From: Candidatus Sumerlaeia bacterium
GTDB taxonomy: Bacteria; Sumerlaeota; Sumerlaeia; SLMS01; JAHLLQ01
Direction: 5' to 3'
DNA: 64,000 nt
NCBI GenBank assembly: GCA_019634695.1
Contig: JAHCAW010000005.1
Location: 1-64,000, forward strand
Shown here piece by piece: positions 26,098 to 35,413 of this stretch; position 1 is the stretch's first letter; each line of letters opens with the position of its first letter. The notes under the pieces were generated by a model. That model made no database searches, had not been told where the DNA came from, and saw nothing but the letters and a program-made list of their open reading frames with translations. A program made the position numbers and the translations under genes.

Positions 26098-27543
26098 CTA
26101 TGCCTCCTCTTCCGCCCGCGCGCGGTCGGGCACGAGGAGCGAGAGTGCCACGAAAACGACGGCGCTGAGGGCGATGCCGTAGATGCTGGCGTCGAGGCCG
26201 AGGGCGACGAGGGACGCGGGCAGGGAGAGCACCTTGGTGAGCAACAGCAGCGCGAGCGTGCCGCCGGCGAGCATGCCGCCGAGGGCACCGGCCGCGCTTG
26301 AACGGCGCCAGAAGAACGCGCCCAGCGTCGGCACGAACAGGCCCGAGACCATGAACGCATAGGCGTGCAGGATCGCGTCGAGCACCGTCTGAAACCGGCT
26401 GGCCAGCAGCACGGCGAGCACGCCGACGACGAGCGTGACGACCATCGAGAGTCGGAACACCGTGCGCTCGTCGGCGTTCTTGAGGACATGGCGCTCGAGC
26501 ACGTCGTTGGTGATATTGCCCGACGAGGCAACCATGCAACTGTCGGCCGTCGACATGATGGCCGAGAAATAGGCCGCGATCACGATGCCGGCAACGCCGA
26601 CCGGCAGGACGTGCGCGATCAGCATCGGCAGGGCCTGCTCGCTCTTCGCCTCCGGGAAGACGACGCGCGCGCACATGCCGAGGAACACGCCGGCGAAGGC
26701 CATGACCGGGTACTCGAAGAAGCCGGCAATGTACCAGGCGCGCCGGGCCTCGCGCTCGTCGCGGCACGCATACATGCGCTGATACAGCGTCATGCCGACC
26801 AGCCAGATCGGCACGATGGTGACCATCCAGTTCAGGAAGGTGACGGGCTTGATGGCGAAGAGCGAGAAGAACTCGGGGGGCAGCTCGGCACGCAGGCCGG
26901 CGAATCCACCGATCTCCTTCAGGGCGAACGGAATCCCGAGCAGGATCAGGCCGGCGAGCAGTACAGCCCATTGGATCGAGTCCGTGTAGATGACCGCCTT
27001 GAGCCCGCCACAGACCGTGTAGACGATCGTGATGGCGGCGATGGACCACAGGGCGACCTGAAATGCGTCGAGCCCGAATGGTGCCTCGGGCAGGATCGTG
27101 GCGCTGGCCAGCGTGGCGCCGGCCAGAATCTGCCCACCCGTAAACCCCAGGTACCCGATTCCCGAGATCACGGCCGCGACGAGCGCCACGCGTCCCCCAT
27201 AGCGCCATCGCAGAAAGTCAGGTTACGTCATCATCTTGTGCGGCACGTCGAGTGCCTTGATCCGGGGAATCACGAAGACGGCCGACAGCCAGGCGCCGAC
27301 CAGTCCGGTGAACAGCAGCCAACTGCCCGACAGGCCCATGGCGAAGCCCACCCCGCCCAGCCCGATGGAGAACCCGCCGCCGACGTCCGTCGCCACAATC
27401 GACAACCCGACGTGGTGAGAGGGCACCGACCGGCCGCCGACGTAGTAGTCCTCCGCACTGCGGTTGCGACGAAAATGGTAGAAGCCCACCCCCAGAATCA
27501 CAAGGAGGTAGACCCCGAAGACAAGATAGTCGATGAGCGCCAT
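26098..27543 (-). pseudogene. Sodium/solute symporter (SSS family), interrupted by one in-frame TAA
   Basis: Start ATG at 27543. The first 106 residues ([14 protein letters not shown].., [24 protein letters not shown]) end DVPHKMMT, then TAA at 27225-27223. The same frame goes straight on with [18 protein letters not shown] and runs 374 residues to 26098 with the rest of the SSS core ([57 protein letters not shown]). Joined length about 481, normal for SSS. A single substitution (Leu TTA to TAA) would explain the break. The distal part has a possible GTG at 27189 but lacks TM1-3. Likely a recent pseudogene or an assembly error; readthrough is less likely. Substrate cannot be told. Confidence 0.85.
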
Positions 27544-28057
27544 CTGCTCGACTCCAGCAAAATGGAATGCCCGCCGGCCCGCGCCGGGGCGGGCGCGGAC
27601 TCGGATACGGAGACGGCTCCGCACCCGGATGGGGTGACTATGTCGGCGGGATGCACGGACCCTACGGGAGCGGGGTCCGGGAGTTCAAGGATTGGATTCC
27701 CGGCGGAGATGCCAGCGAAGGCGGCCCCTTGAACTCTTGAGTTTCCACTCGGCAAGAGCCGGTCGTCGCACAATACGTCTCCCGCCATCCGGAAGTTGCG
27801 GCCCAACGGGCGCATCCAGGCATCGTTTTTTGAAAGGAGCGCGAGCGTCCCGCTCGCACGCCTCGGCGGGCAGGGATGCCCGCCCCCCTCTCCCATCGCC
27901 TCTTCGGGTGAAGCTGCGTAACAGTCGCAGCATGCGCTCCGCCCCAACACTCCCGCCGATTCCCGCTTGAGGTCCCGGGGCGGTGCCCCCCAGCATTCCC
28001 AGAATTGCCCCGGGGCGGCCGGATTCGGCCCCGGGCGGCGCACATGATGGAGAACCG
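27544..28057. other. 514-base intergenic region before lptB with paired hairpins
   Basis: No gene is supported; open frames here are Arg/Ser/Pro-rich. Bases 27841-27884 form two adjacent perfect hairpins (see repeat entry) after a T6 run at ~27826. The stretch CCCCGGGGCGGTGCC.. repeated around 27975-28035 is simple GC-rich sequence. Confidence 0.5.
27841..27884. repeat. Two-hairpin dispersed-repeat-like element
   Basis: Hairpin 1: GCGAGC-GTCCC-GCTCGC (27841-27857). Hairpin 2: GGCGGGCA-GGGA-TGCCCGCC (27865-27884), an 8-bp perfect stem with a GGGA loop. This resembles the 'GCGAGCGGGACGCTCGC ... GGCGGGCATCCCTGCCCGCC' class of intergenic repeats seen in several GC-rich phyla. Only one clear copy is in the window. 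Confidence 0.55.
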
Positions 28058-28846
28058 ATGGAATCGTTGCGGATTCAGACCCACGGCCTGGTGAAGGAAT
28101 ACGGCAGCCGTCGCGTCGTCGATGGCGTGTCGATCGAGGTGAACACGGGCGAGGTGGTCGGTCTCCTTGGACCGAACGGGGCGGGCAAGAGCACGACGTT
28201 CAAGATGATGGTCGGCTTCGAGAAGCCCACCAAGGGAAAGGTGACGTTCGGCGACAAGGACATCACAGGCAAGCCGATCCATGTGCGCGCGCGCATGGGC
28301 ATCGGCTATCTGGCGCAGGACACGAGCGTGTTCCGCAAGATGACGGTGCGCGACAACCTGAAGGCGATTCTGGAGGCCCACCGCGTCCCGTCGGCCGAAA
28401 TCCGCAAGCGCATCAACCGGCTCGAGGACGAGCTGGGAATCGGGCACCTGCGCCGCCAGATCGCCGAGACGCTCTCGGGCGGCGAAATGCGCCGCGTCGA
28501 AATCGCCCGCGCGCTGACAACCGATCCCAAGTTCATCTTCCTCGACGAACCCTTCGCCGGCATCGACCCGAAGACGATCGAGGACTTGCAGGTCATCATG
28601 CGCCAGCTGCGCGACCGCGGTCTGGGCATCCTGCTGACCGACCACAACGTGCGCGAAACGCTCCACATCACCGACCGCTCCTACATCCTGCTCAGCGGCG
28701 TCGTGACCGTCTCGGGCACGATCGACGAAATCGCCCGCAACGAGGCCATCCGCGCCGAGTACATCACCGACCGCATTGTGCGCGACCTCGAGGCCGAGAA
28801 GGCCCGCCAAGCCGCCACGGCCAGCGCCGACAAGACGGGTTCCTGA
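28058..28846 (+). CDS. lptB: LPS export ABC transporter ATP-binding protein
   Basis: 262 residues from ATG 28058 (GGAGA 6 bases upstream). Walker A GPNGAGKST; Q-loop YLAQDTSVFRKMTV; signature LSGGEMRRVEIARAL; Walker B FIFLDEPFAGIDPKTI; switch ILLTDHNVRETL. The VFRKMTVRDN and HNVRETL patterns are typical of LptB, which powers LPS extraction from the inner membrane with LptFG. LptA/LptC genes are not adjacent. Its presence argues for an outer membrane with LPS. Confidence 0.93.
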   Translation: MESLRIQTHGLVKEYGSRRVVDGVSIEVNTGEVVGLLGPNGAGKSTTFKMMVGFEKPTKGKVTFGDKDITGKPIHVRARMGIGYLAQDTSVFRKMTVRDNLKAILEAHRVPSAEIRKRINRLEDELGIGHLRRQIAETLSGGEMRRVEIARALTTDPKFIFLDEPFAGIDPKTIEDLQVIMRQLRDRGLGILLTDHNVRETLHITDRSYILLSGVVTVSGTIDEIARNEAIRAEYITDRIVRDLEAEKARQAATASADKTGS

Positions 28847-28860
28847 TCGAACAGGCGAAA

Positions 28861-28882
28861 GTCAGGCGAAACACGCCTTGAC
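28861..28882 (+). terminator. Hairpin after lptB
   Basis: GTCAGGCG-AAACA-CGCCTTGAC: a stem with one bulged T and a 5-base loop, 14 bases after the lptB stop. No U-tract follows; weak candidate. Confidence 0.3.
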
Positions 28883-28941
28883 AGTCCGCGCCCCGCTCCC
28901 CTTTCCTCGCCGCGCACCTGTCCGCCCACCCGAGCCAGCGC

Positions 28942-30000
28942 ATGGCCCAAGACCTCGACCCCCGACGCCCCCTCGACACCGACGCCGATGACGACGTCCA
29001 GTTGCGGCCGCGTCAGATGGCCGAGTTCATCGGCCAACGCACCGTCGTCGACAACCTGCGCATCTTCATCCAGGCGGCCCGGCGCCGCGGCGAAGCGCTC
29101 GACCACGTGCTGCTCTACGGCCCGCCGGGTCTGGGCAAGACGACGCTGGCGAACATCGTCGCCGCCGAGATGGGCACCCAGTTGCGCTCGACGAGCGGGC
29201 CGATCATCGAGCGCAAGGACGACTTGGCCGCGATCCTGACCGATCTCAAGCCCGGCGACGTGCTCTTCATCGACGAGGTGCACCGTCTCAACCGCGTTGT
29301 CGAAGAGTGCCTGTATCCGGCGCTCGAGGACCGCAAGATCGACATCATCATCGGCGAGGGACCGCACGCCAAGTCGATCAAGCTGGAGATCGCGCCCTTC
29401 ACGCTGGTGGGGGCGACGACGCGCGCGGGGATGCTGTCGGCCCCGCTGCGCTCGCGCTTCGGCATCACGCAGCGGCTGAACTTCTACTCGCTCGACGAGA
29501 TGACGGCGATCGTGGGGCGCTCGGCGCAGATTCTCGGGTGCATGGTCGAAACCGGTGCGCTGGAGGTGGTGGCGGGTCGCTCGCGGGGAACGCCGCGCAT
29601 TGCGAACCGATTGCTGCGGCGCGTGCGCGACATCGCCGAGGTGATGCACGAGGGGCGCATCAGTGCCGAGATTGCGGCGAAGGCGCTGGAGATGCTCGAG
29701 GTCGATGCCCGCGGGCTCGACGCGCAGGACCGCGCGTTCCTTGGGGCACTGGTCGGCAAGTTCGGCGGCGGCCCGGTCGGGCTGAACACACTGGCGGTCA
29801 GTCTGTCCGAGGACGACGACACCCTGATCGACATGGTCGAACCCTACCTGATCCAGATCGGTTTCCTGACGCGCACGCCGCGCGGCCGGGTGGCCACCGC
29901 GGCGGCGTACGAGCACCTTGGGCTGCCGCCGCCCGCGCGTCCCGCCGACGATTCGGCGCCGGAACTCTTCGGCTTCGACGACGATCCGACCGCCGGCTGA
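28942..30000 (+). CDS. ruvB: Holliday junction branch migration DNA helicase RuvB
   Basis: 352 residues. AAA+ motor: Walker [13 protein letters not shown], Walker [11 protein letters not shown], sensor [20 protein letters not shown] with Arg finger, winged-helix C-terminus ([28 protein letters not shown]). Opening [19 protein letters not shown] is RuvB-specific. It drives branch migration with RuvA and RuvC, neither of which is in this window. Length is normal for RuvB. Confidence 0.97.
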   Translation: MAQDLDPRRPLDTDADDDVQLRPRQMAEFIGQRTVVDNLRIFIQAARRRGEALDHVLLYGPPGLGKTTLANIVAAEMGTQLRSTSGPIIERKDDLAAILTDLKPGDVLFIDEVHRLNRVVEECLYPALEDRKIDIIIGEGPHAKSIKLEIAPFTLVGATTRAGMLSAPLRSRFGITQRLNFYSLDEMTAIVGRSAQILGCMVETGALEVVAGRSRGTPRIANRLLRRVRDIAEVMHEGRISAEIAAKALEMLEVDARGLDAQDRAFLGALVGKFGGGPVGLNTLAVSLSEDDDTLIDMVEPYLIQIGFLTRTPRGRVATAAAYEHLGLPPPARPADDSAPELFGFDDDPTAG

Positions 30001-30057
30001 CTCCTCGCGCATCGGCACGCTTCTGGATTCACACGGCATCAGGAGACTGATGCCCCC

Positions 30058-30552
30058 ATGATCTACGAACTCACCGATTCCTTCGTCGTCCCCGCCTCAC
30101 CGGAAGCCACCTGGGAATTCTTCGGCAAAGCGGAGAACCTGCCGCGCATCACGCCGCCGTCGCTGGGATTCCGTATCCACACGCCCACGCCCATCGCCAT
30201 TGCCGAAGACACGCGCATCGACTACACGGTGCGCTGGATGGGCCTGCCGATTCCCTGGCGCAGCCGCATCGTGGACTGGACGCCGCCGACGCGGTTCATC
30301 GACCTGCAAGTGCGCGGGCCCTATGCCTTCTGGCACCACGAGCACTCGTTCCACCCCCATCCGCGCGGCACCGAATGCCGCGACCGGGTGCTCTACGGCC
30401 TGCCGGGTGGAATGCTGGCGGCGCCCGTGCACGCGCTGGTGGTGCGGCGCCAACTGCTCGGCATCTTCCGCTACCGGCGCCAAGCCATCGGCACGATCCT
30501 GGGCCCGATCGAGCCGCTGCAACCGGACGTCTCGATTCGGCGGGCGGGATAG
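30058..30552 (+). CDS. SRPBCC-fold ligand-binding protein
   Basis: 164 residues. START/SRPBCC pattern: FVVPASPEATWEFFGKAENLPRITPPSLGF at the front, then IDYTVRWMGLPIPWRSRI, and YAFWHHEHSFHPHPRGTECRDRVLYGLP, ending in a long helix. Family members bind lipids or other hydrophobic ligands in a deep pocket; no enzymatic motif. It follows ruvB by 57 bases and may be co-transcribed. Confidence 0.82.
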   Translation: MIYELTDSFVVPASPEATWEFFGKAENLPRITPPSLGFRIHTPTPIAIAEDTRIDYTVRWMGLPIPWRSRIVDWTPPTRFIDLQVRGPYAFWHHEHSFHPHPRGTECRDRVLYGLPGGMLAAPVHALVVRRQLLGIFRYRRQAIGTILGPIEPLQPDVSIRRAG

Positions 30553-30560
30553 GGCGGCGA

Positions 30561-30968
30561 TCAGAACAGGATCTCGAAGCCAGCGGCTCGAAAGTGTCGG
30601 TCGTTCGTAAAGGCCACACTCAGGCCGAGTCGTCGCATGACCGCGAACGACAGGTGGTCCACGAGCCCCGCTCCGCCGGCTTCACCCCGGCGATACGCGT
30701 CCCAAGCAGCCTGCCAGTCGATCGACTCCGGAGTGACAACGGCGCCAGTTGACTCGAGCTGCTCGCGCAATTCGCACACGACTGTCCGGATAGGGAGGCG
30801 CGCGGCGGCATTGGCGCACTCCGCAAGTACATAGGTTGTCGTCGTGGGACGAGCGCCGGTCTCCCTCAAGCGACGGAATGCCAACTCGGCGTCTCCGTGC
30901 CACTGGTCTGACCGGTTCAGCACGGCGAGGACTCCAACCGTGTCGAGGAAGACATGTCCCGGCTTCAT
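30561..30968 (-). CDS. PIN-domain RNase toxin (VapC-like)
   Basis: 135 residues. PIN acidic residues are visible: VFLDTVGVLAVLNRSDQWH (first Asp), TTTYVLAECANAAARL (Glu), GLVDHLSFAVMRRLGL (Asp) and FTNDRHFRAAGF (last Asp). These metal-binding residues cleave RNA in VapC toxins. It overlaps the upstream antitoxin gene by 4 bases, the typical antitoxin-toxin order. Confidence 0.88.
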   Translation of the reverse strand: MKPGHVFLDTVGVLAVLNRSDQWHGDAELAFRRLRETGARPTTTTYVLAECANAAARLPIRTVVCELREQLESTGAVVTPESIDWQAAWDAYRRGEAGGAGLVDHLSFAVMRRLGLSVAFTNDRHFRAAGFEILF

Positions 30969-31174
30969 GGCTGATGATCGTTGTGGCGTTGTGCCAACGT
31001 CTTATCGCCTGTGGCGACTCCCTGCTCCAGAATACGCCAGACTTTGGCAGAGTCTTCCGCTGCGGCTGGCAGTTGAAGGTCCAAGTACAGGGTCACTTTC
31101 GCGTGATCGGGAAGTCCCGTTGGCTCAGTGGGGCGGAAGACGCCGTTCTCGAAGATCGCTTGGATGGTTCTCAT
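30965..31174 (-). CDS. AF2212-like (DUF104) antitoxin
   Basis: 69 residues. The front AIFENGVFRPTEPTGLPDHAKVTLYLD is the AF2212-like antitoxin signature: a strand that pairs two short motifs 'FENGVFxP' and 'LPxxxKVxLxL'. The C-terminal part would wrap the PIN toxin. The 4-base overlap with the toxin gene supports an operon. Confidence 0.85.
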   Translation of the reverse strand: MRTIQAIFENGVFRPTEPTGLPDHAKVTLYLDLQLPAAAEDSAKVWRILEQGVATGDKTLAQRHNDHQP

Positions 31175-31372
31175 TCATCGACTCCTGATCTGCCGGGGGC
31201 GGGCGACTGGGCCCATAGGTATCGGCGGCGAGGTGGCCAAGTCCAGCAGGTTCCATCCCGCACTGCCACCACCTGCCGCCACGGACCCGAGGCACCCATT
31301 TCGCTTGCCTTGCCCGAAATCGCCTCGGCACCCTCCGGGCGACCATTCGACCCCTCCCAGGAAAGACTGCCC

Positions 31373-31873
31373 ATGTCCAGAAGCGTGACGTTGAAAGGAA
31401 ACCCCGTAAACCTTGCGGGACCAGAGATCAAGGCGGGCGACACGGCCCCCGAGGCGACCCTGAGCGCCAACCTGAAGGACAACGCGACCATCTCCAGCTT
31501 CCGCGGCAAGACGCTCGTGCTGGCGGTGGTGCCCTCGCTCGACACCCCGGTGTGCGACCTTGAAGCCCAGCGCTTCAACAAAGAGGCCGCCAGTCTGGGC
31601 GAGAACGTCGTCGTCGCCGTCGTCTCCGTGGACCTGCCCCCGGCCCAGGCCCGCTGGTGCGGCGCCAACAGCGCCACCAACATCAAGACCCTGTCGGACT
31701 ACAAGCACCGCGACTTCGGCCAGAAGTACGGCGTCTGGCTGCCCGACCTCGGCATCCTCTGCCGCGCCGTTTTCGTCATCGATCCCGCCGGCAAGGTGAA
31801 GCACGTCCAGTACGTGCCCGAGATCGCCGAGCAGCCGGACTTCGACGCGGCCTTGGCCGCCGTGAAGGCCTGA
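31373..31873 (+). CDS. tpx: Thiol peroxidase
   Basis: 166 residues from ATG 31373 (AGGAAAG 7 bases upstream). Peroxidatic Cys61 in SLDTPVCDLEAQRF and resolving Cys96 in ARWCGANSATN, almost the E. coli Tpx numbering (61/95). VVPSLDTPVCD and DLGILCRAVFVIDPAGKV are family marks. It reduces H2O2 and alkyl hydroperoxides with thioredoxin. A long hairpin follows the gene. Confidence 0.96.
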   Translation: MSRSVTLKGNPVNLAGPEIKAGDTAPEATLSANLKDNATISSFRGKTLVLAVVPSLDTPVCDLEAQRFNKEAASLGENVVVAVVSVDLPPAQARWCGANSATNIKTLSDYKHRDFGQKYGVWLPDLGILCRAVFVIDPAGKVKHVQYVPEIAEQPDFDAALAAVKA

Positions 31874-31882
31874 CAATCGCCC

Positions 31883-31911
31883 GCCCGCCGGCGCCCTGTG
31901 CACCGGCGGGC
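31883..31911 (+). terminator. Strong hairpin after tpx
   Basis: GCCCGCCGG (31883-31891) and CCGGCGGGC (31903-31911), a perfect 9-bp stem with an 11-base loop, 9 bases past the stop, followed by CTTCC. Short of a true U-tract but the best terminator shape in this strand. Confidence 0.5.
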
Positions 31912-31940
31912 TTCCACTCGCTATCCGACGGAGCACACGC

Positions 31941-32726
31941 ATGAGCACGACTGAGACGAAGGCCGAGACGACTGCGCCGATCGCGGCGCCGCCGGCCGGG
32001 CGGTTGAAGGGCAAGGTGGCACTGGTGACCGGTGCGACGCGGGGCATCGGCCGCGCCGTGGCCCACGCCTTCGCCGGCGAGGGCGCCCGCGTGGCGATCT
32101 GCGGCCGGTCGAAGGAAGACCTGCTCGCCGTCGCCGAGGAGCTGCGCCTGCTGGGCGCCGAGTGCTGCGCCATCAAGATCGACCTGTCGGACCACAAGTC
32201 CGCGATCAAGTTGGTGGACGGCGTGCACCGCGCCTTCGGCCGCATCGACGTGCTCGTCAACAACGCCAGCGTTCTCGGCTCGCGCAAGACGCTCATGGAA
32301 ACCCCGGCCGAGGAGTGGGACGACGTGATCCGGACGAATCTCGATTCGCTCTTCTGGGTCACGAAGGAAGCGCTGGGCAAGATGGTGCCGCAGAACGCCG
32401 GCTCGATCATCAACGTCAGCTCGGGCGTCGGCCGCGTCGGCCGCGCGCGCTGGGGTGCCTACGCGATTTCGAAGTTCGGCCTCGAGGGCATGACGCAGGT
32501 GCTCGCCGACGAGCTGAAGGAATACAAGGTGCGCGTCAACAGCGTGAACCCCGGAGCAACCCGCACGCAGATGCGCGCGGCCGCCTTCCCCGGCGAGGAT
32601 CCGTCCGCCCTGCCGCGCCCCGCCGACATCACCAACATCTTCGTCTACCTGGCCAGCGACGCCAGTGCGGGCGTCAACGGCGAGCAGTTCGAGGCGCGCG
32701 ACTGGATGCACCGGACCGACTTCTGA
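31941..32726 (+). CDS. Short-chain dehydrogenase/reductase
   Basis: 261 residues. NAD(P) motif TGATRGIG, NNAS in place of NNAG, catalytic Ser in INVSSGVG and YxxxK in YAISK. RVNSVNPGATRTQM and the end VNGEQFEARDW follow the FabG-like 'classical' SDR plan. N-terminus carries ~25 extra Thr/Ala/Pro-rich residues before the Rossmann fold. Substrate cannot be told. Confidence 0.88.
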   Translation: MSTTETKAETTAPIAAPPAGRLKGKVALVTGATRGIGRAVAHAFAGEGARVAICGRSKEDLLAVAEELRLLGAECCAIKIDLSDHKSAIKLVDGVHRAFGRIDVLVNNASVLGSRKTLMETPAEEWDDVIRTNLDSLFWVTKEALGKMVPQNAGSIINVSSGVGRVGRARWGAYAISKFGLEGMTQVLADELKEYKVRVNSVNPGATRTQMRAAAFPGEDPSALPRPADITNIFVYLASDASAGVNGEQFEARDWMHRTDF

Positions 32727-32756
32727 GCGACCGGCGCAGGGGGGGACGGCACCGGC

Positions 32757-33149
32757 ATGGATTTCCCCGGGCAGCTCTGGACCGACGAGCGCGACCGTCA
32801 GGCCGTGCGCGACGTCGTTGAGTTGTTCGTCGCCGAGCCGATCATCCTGACCGACCATCTCACCAACTCCGTCTACTTCAGCGCCCCGGCCGAAGCGCTC
32901 TTCGGCGACCGCGCCGAGGCGATCGTCAACCGCACCGCCGCCTCGCTGCTCGGTTTCGGGCGCACGGGTCCGGTGCCGCCAGCATTGACCGCCGCGCTGC
33001 TGGGCGAAGCCGTCCCGTGGAAGGCGCTGGTCCGCCTGGATGGCGGGCAGGACGTCGCGTGCGAAGCCTCGGCGCTGCACCGCGACCAACACCTCGTCTG
33101 CGGCCTGTTGCGCTTCTTCCGTCCGCAGTCCCGGGAGCAGGCGCGATGA
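32757..33149 (+). CDS. PAS-like protein
   Basis: 130 residues. IILTDHLTNSVYFSAPAEALFGDRAEAIVNR resembles the first half of a PAS domain, where 'NxAAExLFG' is usual; the rest (WKALVRLDGGQDVACEASALHRDQHLVCGLLRFF) gives the closing strands. No output domain. The ATGA overlap with the next gene indicates co-translation with the membrane protein downstream. Confidence 0.6.
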   Translation: MDFPGQLWTDERDRQAVRDVVELFVAEPIILTDHLTNSVYFSAPAEALFGDRAEAIVNRTAASLLGFGRTGPVPPALTAALLGEAVPWKALVRLDGGQDVACEASALHRDQHLVCGLLRFFRPQSREQAR

Positions 33150-34114
33150 GCGACGACCCCTCGAAGAAGCAGCCCGGCCGATCCTGGGATCTCGGCAAGG
33201 AGGCGCCCGCCCGCAAGCCTGTCGAGCCCAAGCCCGAACCCAAGCCCCCTGCCGCACCCCGCCCCGAACGACTGCCCCAGATTCCCAAACCGCTGCCGCT
33301 GTCGGCCGGGCTCCCCGACGAGGAGCCCACTTCCTCCAGCGTGCAATCCTCGCAAGCATTGCCGAGCCGCCCTGCGCCCAAGCCCAAGTCCCTGCGCGAG
33401 TGGCTCAACCATCCCTTCGCGCTCATCGGCGCCGGGCTCGCCATCTGCTTCGGCCTGTTCATGATCCTGTTCCGCGGACCGTCGAGCCTGATGCCCGGCG
33501 GTGGGACGGCGGCACCTCCGCCTCCCGAGCGCATCGTGACCGGCATCCTGACCACCGACTCCGCCATCGAGCAGACCTTGGGCGTCTCGGGGCGCATCGC
33601 CGAGAGCACCGTCCTGCGCGACGCGCGCCTGCTCATCGCGACCGGCGAGATTCTCGACAAGGTTGCCGAGTTCCGCAGCGCCGACGAACAGGGCCGGCAG
33701 CAACCGCTCGACGCCTTCCTCCATTACTCGGAGGCGGTCTACCGCGCGCCGCTCGAGACGGACGACGAGGGGATCGGCGAGTTGCTTCGCCAGGAGGCCG
33801 CGTTCCAGACGACGTTGCTTGGCCGTCGCGCCATCGAGCAGGCCCGCGCCGCAACCATCACCGCCGCCGACATTCGCACCGCCGCGGTGCGCGTGCTGAC
33901 CGAGGGTCTCGCGCTGGCCGAGCAGCAGGGCGAGGAAGGCATCGCCAAGTTCGCGCTGGCCCGCGGCGCTGCCAATCGGCTGGCGCTGGTCGATTCGCCC
34001 GAGTCGGGCGCGACCACCGACCGTGTGGTGCGCGCGTTGTTTGAGTCCGGTTACGCACAGGCCGTCGAGCAGACGCGCCGCCGTTACTATCCGGTCGAGG
34101 CGGCGCGGCCATGA
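33146..34114 (+). CDS. Pro-rich single-pass membrane protein of unknown function
   Basis: 322 residues from ATG 33146 (ATGA overlap upstream). Cytosolic Pro/Lys-rich segment (~15-80), one membrane helix (~96-113, FALIGAGLAICFGLFMILF), then a helical Ala/Glu-rich domain (~140-320). The family is not recognised. It overlaps purN by 4 bases, so it is in the same transcript as the PAS-like protein, purN and rdgB. Confidence 0.65.
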   Translation: MSDDPSKKQPGRSWDLGKEAPARKPVEPKPEPKPPAAPRPERLPQIPKPLPLSAGLPDEEPTSSSVQSSQALPSRPAPKPKSLREWLNHPFALIGAGLAICFGLFMILFRGPSSLMPGGGTAAPPPPERIVTGILTTDSAIEQTLGVSGRIAESTVLRDARLLIATGEILDKVAEFRSADEQGRQQPLDAFLHYSEAVYRAPLETDDEGIGELLRQEAAFQTTLLGRRAIEQARAATITAADIRTAAVRVLTEGLALAEQQGEEGIAKFALARGAANRLALVDSPESGATTDRVVRALFESGYAQAVEQTRRRYYPVEAARP

Positions 34115-34734
34115 GATTCGGCGTTCTGGTGTCCGGCCGCGGCTCGAACCTGTCCGCGCTGCTCGATGCACGCGCGCAGGGCCGACTGCCCGAGGCGGTC
34201 TTTCGTCTGGTGCTGTCGAACGTGCCGGGGGTGCGGGCGCTGGAAATTGCCGCGGCGCACGGAGTAGCAACGACGCCGCTGGATCATCGGGGCTTCCCCG
34301 GCGGCCGTCGGGCGCACGATGCGGCGGTGCGCGACGCGCTGCTGGCGGCGGGCTGCGAGGCTCTTGTGCTGGCGGGCTACATGCGCGTGATCGGTCCGGC
34401 ACTGCTCGAGGCCTTTCCCGGCCGCATCGTGAACATCCATCCGTCGCTGCTGCCGGCGTTTCCGGGACTCGAGGCGCCGCGGCAGGCGCTCGAGGCCGGC
34501 GTGCGCGTCTCGGGGTGCACGGTGCACTTCGTGGACGCGGGCGTGGACTCGGGACCGATCATCGTGCAGCGCGCGGTGCCGGTGCTTGACGAGGATACGC
34601 CGGAGAGCCTTGCCGCGCGGATTCTCGAGCAGGAGCACGCGGCGCTCGTCGAGGCGGTGGACCTGCTGTCGCGCGGGCGCCTGGTACTCGAGGGGCGGCG
34701 TGTGCGGCGCCTCGAATCGGTTCGCACGGGTTGA
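34111..34734 (+). CDS. purN: Phosphoribosylglycinamide formyltransferase
   Basis: 207 residues, ATGA overlap with the preceding gene. VLVSGRGSNLSALLDA phosphate-binding loop, catalytic set in VNIHPSLLPAFPGLEA (Asn, His) and VDAGVDSGPIIVQRAVPV (Asp). It transfers formyl from 10-formyl-THF to GAR in purine synthesis. Length and motif order are normal. Confidence 0.95.
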   Translation: MRFGVLVSGRGSNLSALLDARAQGRLPEAVFRLVLSNVPGVRALEIAAAHGVATTPLDHRGFPGGRRAHDAAVRDALLAAGCEALVLAGYMRVIGPALLEAFPGRIVNIHPSLLPAFPGLEAPRQALEAGVRVSGCTVHFVDAGVDSGPIIVQRAVPVLDEDTPESLAARILEQEHAALVEAVDLLSRGRLVLEGRRVRRLESVRTG

Positions 34735-34742
34735 GGATGCGC

Positions 34743-35345
34743 ATGGACTTGCTGATCGCCACGGGCAACGCGCACAAGGTGCAGGAGATCGCTGCCATTC
34801 TGGCGGACGTGGCGGTGACGTGGCGCTCGACGCGCGAGTGGCCGGACCTGCCGGAAGTCGTCGAGCACGGCAGTACCTACGCGGAGAACGCGGCGCTGAA
34901 GGCGCTGGAGTGGGCGCGCCGTACGGGACTGGCGACGCTGGCCGACGATTCGGGACTCGAGGTCGCCGCGCTCGACGGGCGGCCTGGCCTGTACTCGGCG
35001 CGCTATGCCGCGGCAGGGGAGAGCCCGCTGGACAAGTTGCTCGGCGAACTGGCCGGCGTTCCGGCCGAGCGGCGCGCGGCACGCTTCGTGTGCCATGCGG
35101 TGCTCGCAACACCGTCGGGCGTCGTGGCGCACACGCAGGGGACGCTCGAAGGGCGCATCGGCTTCGACAAGCGCGGCGCGGGCGGCTTCGGCTTCGACCC
35201 GGTCTTCGTGCCCGAAGGCTTCGAGGGTCTTCATCTGGCGGAGCTTCCCGAGACCACGAAGAACGCGATCAGCCATCGCGCGCGGGCCTGCGCGGCGCTG
35301 CGGCCGACGCTTGAACGCCTGCTGGTCGATGCCGGCGCACAGTAG
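34743..35345 (+). CDS. rdgB: dITP/XTP pyrophosphatase (non-canonical NTPase)
   Basis: 200 residues from ATG 34743, chosen because GAGG lies 6 bases before it; TTG 34731 and ATG 34737 are alternatives. LLIATGNAHKVQEI, TYAENAALKAL, LADDSGLEVAALDGRPGLYSARYA, GFGFDPVFVPEG and SHRARACAAL are the HAM1/RdgB signature blocks. It removes dITP/XTP from the nucleotide pool, which fits next to purN. Confidence 0.95.
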   Translation: MDLLIATGNAHKVQEIAAILADVAVTWRSTREWPDLPEVVEHGSTYAENAALKALEWARRTGLATLADDSGLEVAALDGRPGLYSARYAAAGESPLDKLLGELAGVPAERRAARFVCHAVLATPSGVVAHTQGTLEGRIGFDKRGAGGFGFDPVFVPEGFEGLHLAELPETTKNAISHRARACAALRPTLERLLVDAGAQ

Positions 35346-35413
35346 GCTCGTCGTCCACACGTTCCCCCGGGGCCGGCGTCCTGCTGCTGCAAGATTGCGA
35401 ACTGGCGCGGACG

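Noticed and set aside
25406..27208. Alternative 600-codon minus-strand frame over queE and the symporter
   Set aside because: Arg/His/Pro-rich with no domains; the neighbouring frame encodes the SSS transporter.
27189..27225. Programmed recoding of the symporter stop
   Set aside because: The stop is TAA, not TGA, and no stimulatory structure is visible; a mutation or assembly error is simpler.
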